Assembly (NCBI GenBank): GCA_910583835.1
Contig: CAJTYM010000062.1
Location: 1 to 17,662, forward strand
Source of the DNA: an uncultured Lachnospiraceae bacterium
Lineage (GTDB): Bacteria; Bacillota; Clostridia; Lachnospirales; Lachnospiraceae
Length of the DNA: 17,662 nucleotides
Direction of reading: 5' to 3'
Shown here: positions 13,695 through 17,662 of the stretch, piece by piece
How positions within the stretch are numbered: position 1 is the first letter of the stretch
How the letters are laid out: every line of letters begins with the position of its first letter
The notes under the pieces: model-generated
What the model saw: the letters and a program-made list of their open reading frames with translations, nothing else
Database searches by the model: none
Told to the model about the DNA's origin: nothing
Position numbers and translations under genes: made by a program

Positions 13695-16571
13695 ATGAAT
13701 ACAAAAATCTACATACCATCGATCGATGCAAAGGACATTTACCTGGCAGCACATGATTGGGAGGGCAATTCCAACGGATACGATTTAAAACTCAAGGATG
13801 GGCAATACAATTTACGGAAATTTACCAATACTATGGATGACAGCCTGGATTTGATGGCGCTGCAAAATATCTATTATAAGAAGTACAGGCGAAAAGACTT
13901 TGCTTTTAAAATTGGCAACCACACGTACTCCACGAATATCATCAACCTCACGTTTCAATACTCGGTGAAAGAATGGAACCAGATAAATAAAAATACCTAT
14001 GTCAAATTCGGTTACGATTCCCGGAATTTAATATTTGACGACTGCGTTGCCCGAAATGCAGACGGCGAAATCATCGGCATCCGGCTTGATGAAAAAATAA
14101 GCTGCCCGGCAGACGTCCCCGCTCCTTTTTCCTATGGGAAAGTTGAGATTAGGGATAAAAGGAAGAAAAATACCCTCAAAGAAATTCAGCTGCAATATTT
14201 GAAACAGGACGAGCCCAAAACCTTGAAAACCAGCACACAACTACGGCAAGAACTGTACAAAACCGGATTTTCCTGCAACGGCAGCCATTATTGCCGCATG
14301 AAGAGATCTGCCGGCTCCGCCCGAATCGGAAAATGTCTTTTTATCAGGGAAGACCTGTTTGAACCGCTCTTAAAATTCAGTTCCGGCGGGCTTGCTATCG
14401 AAAAGGGACAGGAAATTGATTTGGCAGCCTACGAGGGATATATTTCCCTGCCCTCTAGCAGCATTATTGATACCGTCACCATCAAACCGGAAAATATTTT
14501 GCTGATTGAAGACTACAACAGTGTTTTCCGGGAAGATATCGTAGCCACCTACGATGAGGAAGGCTGGCTGAAAACAGCGGAAGAAAACCGTGAAATTACA
14601 AACTCTATCTGGGATGGACAATCGCTCATGGATACCTCTGTTTTTGGGAAATATGCCGGATATGGAATGCTGCTCTTACGCAACCTGATGTTTAAATCCT
14701 GCTGCTTTCACTGCGATATCCAGAAATGGTTTGAGGATAACCATATCACGGACATTTCGCAGCTGAACGGCAAGACGAGGGCTGCAAAAATTGAGGACAT
14801 TAAGCTCATCACGACTCCCAGCAGCATCAAGTACCTGAAATTTGACACTTGGGAACACTGGCTAAATCATATGTACCCCCAATTCGGAATTGTCAAGCAC
14901 GATAAGAAAACGCCTTTTTTCGGTGGCCGGCTGGTACAGACACACTACCAATTATTAAATACCCTGCAGATGACAATGAAGGAAACACAAGAATTCCTTC
15001 AGCCCTCGTTAGAGTTTGCCCAGATGCTACGAGAACGACCGGAAGTCGTGAGAGCTTATATCAAATATCCTGACATTGACAACATACACATCGCTGACAA
15101 ACCCATGCAAAGCAAAAATGATGTTGTATACCAGCTGATGTGCCTCAATGATGAATTCACAAGGACAAAATACTATCAGGAATTTCTAGTCGACCTGTTG
15201 CGTGCATATTATAAAAATCTCAAAAATGGGCATGTACTTGTCAATGGCAATTATGCCGCCCTCCTGGGTAATCCCTTGGAAATGTTACAGCAGTCCATTG
15301 GAACATTTGAGGGAAACAGCCAAATCGGCATCGGGAATATCCATTGCACACGGTTTGCATACGGCAAATTATTGCTGGCAAGCAGAAGCCCGCACGTAAC
15401 GATTGGAAATGTATGGCTGCCGCACAACGTTGAAAATAAAATGATTGACCGGTATTTTCATTTGACAGATGAGATTGTATGTATCAATTCCATTGATGAA
15501 AATGTCCTGCAAAGGCTTTCCGGCGCAGATTTCGACAGCGATACCGTCTTGCTGACCGACAATGAACTCCTTATCCGGGCAGCAAAAAGGAATTATGAAC
15601 GCTTCAAAACACCGACCTCTTTCGTGTCCGCCCGCAAAGTCAAACGGTTTTACACGCCCGAAGAACAGGCAGATTTGGATATAAAAATATCGGTAAATAA
15701 AATTGGTGAAATTGTCAATTTATCCCAGGAACTTAACTCCTTATTGTGGGATGAAATGTATCACGGCGCAAGCTATGAAGATATCAGGGAGCTATACTAT
15801 GATATCTGCCAGTTGGACGTCATGTCAGGAATTGAAATCGACAAGGCAAAAAAAGAATTTGCCATTGATAACGGAAAAGAAATGGATAAGCTGCGCCGCA
15901 AATATGACCCATTGCTTAGGGAATATGAAAAAGACGAAAACGGCGAATGTATAAAGGGCAGAAAAAAAATGCCGCTCTTTTTCTCCCATATCTCCAAACA
16001 GAAAGGATATTATGACCCTGACAAAAAACTTTACCAGAAATACCATACCACGATGGATTACCTGCAGATTATTGTAAATGGCTTTAAAATAAAAAATCCA
16101 TATAAAATGGACTGGCTGCCTTTTTCTTCCGTTTTAAACCGCAAGAAATTCCGCACTTCCAGCGTAAACCAAAAACAGATAGATAAGATTTACAACCTGT
16201 TAGGCAAATATACGGCAGAACGGAAGAACATTTATGCCTCTGCCTTAGAATCCAAGGAAGACAAAAGCCAGCGTGTAATGATTTTGCGGGAACAGCTGAT
16301 AGATGAAATAAACCAGGAAACAATTGGATTTTCAACTTTATACCAGCTATTATCCTCCATTGAAGATAAAGAGAATTCCCCTATTAAAAACACGCTCTTA
16401 GAAATATTGTTCCTATGCGGGAACGAGAGTTTCAACCAGGCAATTATCCAATCGGCAACGGAAGTTTTACAGTTGGAGGAATCTGGCTCAGACATCTATC
16501 TGTTCGGCATTGGATTCAGAATTACAAAAAAGACTGTCCATTCGGAAACCAACCGCCCATTTGCAGCCTAA
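13695..16571 (+). CDS. Single-chain two-barrel RNA polymerase (YonO / crAss RNAP / RdRP superfamily)
   Basis: The 958-residue protein has the landmarks of polymerases built on two double-psi beta barrels in one chain. The N-terminal part (1-300) is not clearly assigned but contains KRSAGSARIGKCLF (203-216). A candidate first, beta-like barrel holds WDGQSLMD (306-313) and RNLMFKSCCF (329-338), where Lys334 could be a catalytic lysine. The second, beta-prime-like barrel holds SRSPH (563-567), which parallels NRAPTLHR of cellular RNAP. About 45 residues later comes GADFDSD (610-616), where Asp612, Asp614 and Asp616 would bind the catalytic Mg. The C-terminal 340 residues are charged and helical. 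The ATG at 13695 has AAGGAG 7 nt upstream; upstream in-frame sequence is promoter DNA. It heads a plus-strand operon with HU-like and holin genes. It probably transcribes phage genes; whether the template is DNA or RNA cannot be told. Confidence 0.78.
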   Translation: MNTKIYIPSIDAKDIYLAAHDWEGNSNGYDLKLKDGQYNLRKFTNTMDDSLDLMALQNIYYKKYRRKDFAFKIGNHTYSTNIINLTFQYSVKEWNQINKNTYVKFGYDSRNLIFDDCVARNADGEIIGIRLDEKISCPADVPAPFSYGKVEIRDKRKKNTLKEIQLQYLKQDEPKTLKTSTQLRQELYKTGFSCNGSHYCRMKRSAGSARIGKCLFIREDLFEPLLKFSSGGLAIEKGQEIDLAAYEGYISLPSSSIIDTVTIKPENILLIEDYNSVFREDIVATYDEEGWLKTAEENREITNSIWDGQSLMDTSVFGKYAGYGMLLLRNLMFKSCCFHCDIQKWFEDNHITDISQLNGKTRAAKIEDIKLITTPSSIKYLKFDTWEHWLNHMYPQFGIVKHDKKTPFFGGRLVQTHYQLLNTLQMTMKETQEFLQPSLEFAQMLRERPEVVRAYIKYPDIDNIHIADKPMQSKNDVVYQLMCLNDEFTRTKYYQEFLVDLLRAYYKNLKNGHVLVNGNYAALLGNPLEMLQQSIGTFEGNSQIGIGNIHCTRFAYGKLLLASRSPHVTIGNVWLPHNVENKMIDRYFHLTDEIVCINSIDENVLQRLSGADFDSDTVLLTDNELLIRAAKRNYERFKTPTSFVSARKVKRFYTPEEQADLDIKISVNKIGEIVNLSQELNSLLWDEMYHGASYEDIRELYYDICQLDVMSGIEIDKAKKEFAIDNGKEMDKLRRKYDPLLREYEKDENGECIKGRKKMPLFFSHISKQKGYYDPDKKLYQKYHTTMDYLQIIVNGFKIKNPYKMDWLPFSSVLNRKKFRTSSVNQKQIDKIYNLLGKYTAERKNIYASALESKEDKSQRVMILREQLIDEINQETIGFSTLYQLLSSIEDKENSPIKNTLLEILFLCGNESFNQAIIQSATEVLQLEESGSDIYLFGIGFRITKKTVHSETNRPFAA

Positions 16572-16603
16572 GTTCAGGGAACAAATTAAAGTTACATAGG
16601 ATA

Positions 16604-16628
16604 GGGCAGTTCATATCTGCAGCTGCCC
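16604..16628 (+). other. Small hairpin between the polymerase and HU-like genes
   Basis: GGGCAG and CTGCCC flank a 13-nt loop in the 106-nt gap. No T-run follows, so it is not a convincing terminator. It may be a processing or attenuation site; the gap holds nothing else recognisable. Confidence 0.3.
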
Positions 16629-16677
16629 TTCCTCTGCAGACACACAGATAAAATTTCAACAGAAAGGAGGGATTGCC

Positions 16678-17001
16678 ATGCAGGAAACCAAAAAATGCTA
16701 TAGCCAGAAAGAGATTATCAACATCATCAGCAGAGATACCGGCTGCTCCATACGCGATACCACGAGAATCCTCAATTCGCTCTGCTGTGTGGTAAAAGAC
16801 AAATTCAGCGATAACGACCATGCTGTGGAACTGAAATTGTTTCCGGGACTGAAAGTCGCCGCCAGATATGTTCCCACCAGTCAATCGAATCTCTCTGATT
16901 ATATCCAATCGGGCGACATGCTGTTTCTGTCTGCGGAGTTCAGCAGGCGTTTCAAGGATTCCGTCCGGGAACTGCACAAACAGACCGTTTTAAGGAGGTA
17001 G
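16678..17001 (+). CDS. HU/IHF-fold DNA-binding protein
   Basis: The 107-residue protein follows the HU pattern. The N-terminal helices are SQKEIINIISRDTGCSIRDTTRILNSLCCVVKDKFSDN, comparable to the HU ELINAVAEKTGLSKKDA segment. A beta saddle, VELKLFPGLKVAARYVP, corresponds to VQLIGFGNFEVRERAA. The closing element is DMLFLSAEFSRRFKDSVREL, corresponding to the HU C-terminal helix. It lacks the classical RNPQTG arm tip, so its DNA-bending activity may differ. It may help the polymerase or package phage DNA. The ATG at 16678 has GGAGGG 6-7 nt upstream. The zinc-protein gene starts 3 nt after its stop, so the two are coupled. HU-fold assignment is from pattern only. Confidence 0.65.
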   Translation: MQETKKCYSQKEIINIISRDTGCSIRDTTRILNSLCCVVKDKFSDNDHAVELKLFPGLKVAARYVPTSQSNLSDYIQSGDMLFLSAEFSRRFKDSVRELHKQTVLRR

Positions 17002-17004
17002 CTT

Positions 17005-17277
17005 ATGAAAAACAATACTAACGCCCACTGCAAAATATGCGGAAAAGGTTACCATGTTTGCGCCTCCTGTCTCGCCCAGAAAGGCTTTCAGCCATGGCGG
17101 ACAGTGACCGACACCAGGAACCATTATAAAATTTATATGAGTATACACGGCTATACCTTATCCCACGACAGCAGGAAAGCAAAATCAGAATTGGAAAACT
17201 GTGACCTATCAGGGCTGGAAAATTTTCGCCCGGAAATCAAGTCTGTCATCCAAACAATCATGGCGGAAAATGAATGA
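17005..17277 (+). CDS. Small zinc-binding (double CxxC) protein of unknown function
   Basis: The 90-residue protein has Cys9-x2-Cys12 and Cys19-x2-Cys22 near its start (HCKICGKGYHVCASC), a compact four-cysteine zinc knuckle or ribbon, followed by PWRTVTDTRNHYKIYMSIHGY and a charged helical tail. Similar small treble-cleft or zinc-ribbon proteins are frequent in phage early and transcription regions. No specific activity can be assigned. GGAGG lies 6 nt before the ATG, and the start follows the HU-like gene by 3 nt. It may bind nucleic acid or the polymerase. Confidence 0.6.
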   Translation: MKNNTNAHCKICGKGYHVCASCLAQKGFQPWRTVTDTRNHYKIYMSIHGYTLSHDSRKAKSELENCDLSGLENFRPEIKSVIQTIMAENE

Positions 17278-17292
17278 AAGGAGAGCATTAGA

Positions 17293-17559
17293 ATGGAATT
17301 TTTAAATGAATTTACCTTGCCGGTTGTATTTGGTATCTGCCTTTGTATCGGCTACACCATAAAAAAATGGATTGCCGATGTGGATAATAAATACATACCG
17401 ACAATTGTTGCCGGTCTGGGCGTATTTCTGTCCATATGGATAAGCGGATGGAAACTCACGCCGGAAATTCTGCTCAGCGGGCTCATCAGCGGGCTGAGCA
17501 GTACCGGAATGCATCAACTATTTAAACAATTTATTGAAAACAACACAGAACAACCGTAA
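17293..17559 (+). CDS. Phage holin
   Basis: The 88-residue protein has hydrophobic segments at about 7-24 and 36-53, then a third, mildly hydrophobic segment around 57-77 reading LLSGLISGLSSTGMHQLFKQF. The S-G-L-x-S-T-G-x-H-Q ending is typical of small Gram-positive phage holins. Holins form membrane lesions that let endolysin reach the wall and time cell lysis. An endolysin gene would be expected further downstream, beyond the window. AAGGAG lies about 9 nt before the ATG. It is 15 nt after the zinc-protein gene, so likely in the same transcript. Confidence 0.75.
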   Translation: MEFLNEFTLPVVFGICLCIGYTIKKWIADVDNKYIPTIVAGLGVFLSIWISGWKLTPEILLSGLISGLSSTGMHQLFKQFIENNTEQP

Positions 17560-17561
17560 AC

Positions 17562-17583
17562 ACAGAGCCAGCAATGGCTCTGT
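17562..17583 (+). other. Hairpin after the holin gene
   Basis: A perfect 9-bp stem, ACAGAGCCA-GCAA-TGGCTCTGT, begins 2 nt after the holin stop. No T-run follows, so it is more likely an RNA-stability or attenuation element than a full terminator. Confidence 0.4.
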
Positions 17584-17611
17584 CCCACTACAAAAACAGG
17601 AGGAATCAAGA

Positions 17612-17647
17612 TTGAAAATGAGAAGTAGAGGGTATCCATTCCCTTAA
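17612..17647 (+). pseudogene. Broken or very short reading frame at the window end
   Basis: AGGAGG at 17598-17603 is spaced 8 nt from a TTG (17612). The frame then reads MKMRSRGYPFP and stops at TAA (17645). One added base after CCCT would continue the frame as ...PFPLIVSQI, so this looks like a frameshifted start of a longer gene. Alternatively it is a tiny peptide or a random frame. The strong ribosome binding site is the main support; the rest lies outside the window. Confidence 0.3.
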
Positions 17648-17662
17648 TCGTATCACAAATAA

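Noticed and set aside
16522..16977. 151-residue minus-strand open frame opposite the HU-like gene
   Set aside because: The plus-strand genes have strong ribosome binding sites and family patterns; the minus frame shows neither.

Overview
The window looks like chromosome of a spore-forming, Clostridia-type Firmicute, most likely a Lachnospiraceae-like gut bacterium. The inference rests on moderate GC content, strong GGAGG ribosome binding sites, a spoIVB gene, and the gene order asp23-family (yqhY)-nusB-xseA-xseB-ispA-dxs-tlyA-nadK-argR-recN-spoIVB. That order closely follows the well-known Bacillus/Clostridia block. All of these genes read on the minus strand with overlaps or short gaps, so they probably form one long housekeeping operon. 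It covers RNA polymerase antitermination (nusB), exonuclease VII (xseAB), isoprenoid precursors (dxs, ispA), rRNA methylation (tlyA), NADP synthesis (nadK), arginine control (argR), DNA repair (recN) and sporulation sigma-K signalling (spoIVB).

Both edges of the block are disturbed. Downstream of spoIVB, where spo0A is normally found, there is an intrinsic terminator, a cluster of nested hairpins, a remnant of an IS200-type transposase and then the start of an unrelated response regulator (positions 1-65, cut by the window edge). Upstream of asp23, where spoIIIA genes are expected, lies a 163-bp multi-hairpin element flanked by 9-bp direct repeats, followed by an accessory, phage-like region (11786 to the window end). 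Two more hairpin clusters are inserted inside the operon, between xseA and xseB and between nusB and asp23.

The accessory region is the notable part. On the minus strand it holds a stand-alone DUF262 (ParB-like fold) gene and a small sigma-70-family sigma factor. On the plus strand, divergent from the sigma gene, it encodes a 958-residue protein with the hallmarks of a single-chain, two-double-psi-beta-barrel RNA polymerase. This is the superfamily of phage YonO, crAss-like phage RNAP and eukaryotic RNA-dependent RNA polymerases, and the protein carries a variant DFDSD catalytic loop. It is followed by an HU/IHF-fold DNA-binding protein, a small zinc-binding protein and a holin. The last codons of the window read as the broken start of another gene.

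The sigma/RNAP intergenic region contains two LexA-type boxes (GAAC-N4-GTTC). One sits exactly between the -35 and -10 of a near-consensus promoter for the sigma gene. The simplest reading is an SOS-induced prophage or phage-tail-like element that brings its own sigma factor, RNA polymerase, nucleoid protein and lysis pore. DNA damage would release LexA and start the cascade. A second regulatory node, an elaborate 47-bp inverted repeat, lies in front of the DUF262 gene. The link between sigma, RNAP and lysis genes is inferred from gene order and the operators; no activity is proven by the sequence.
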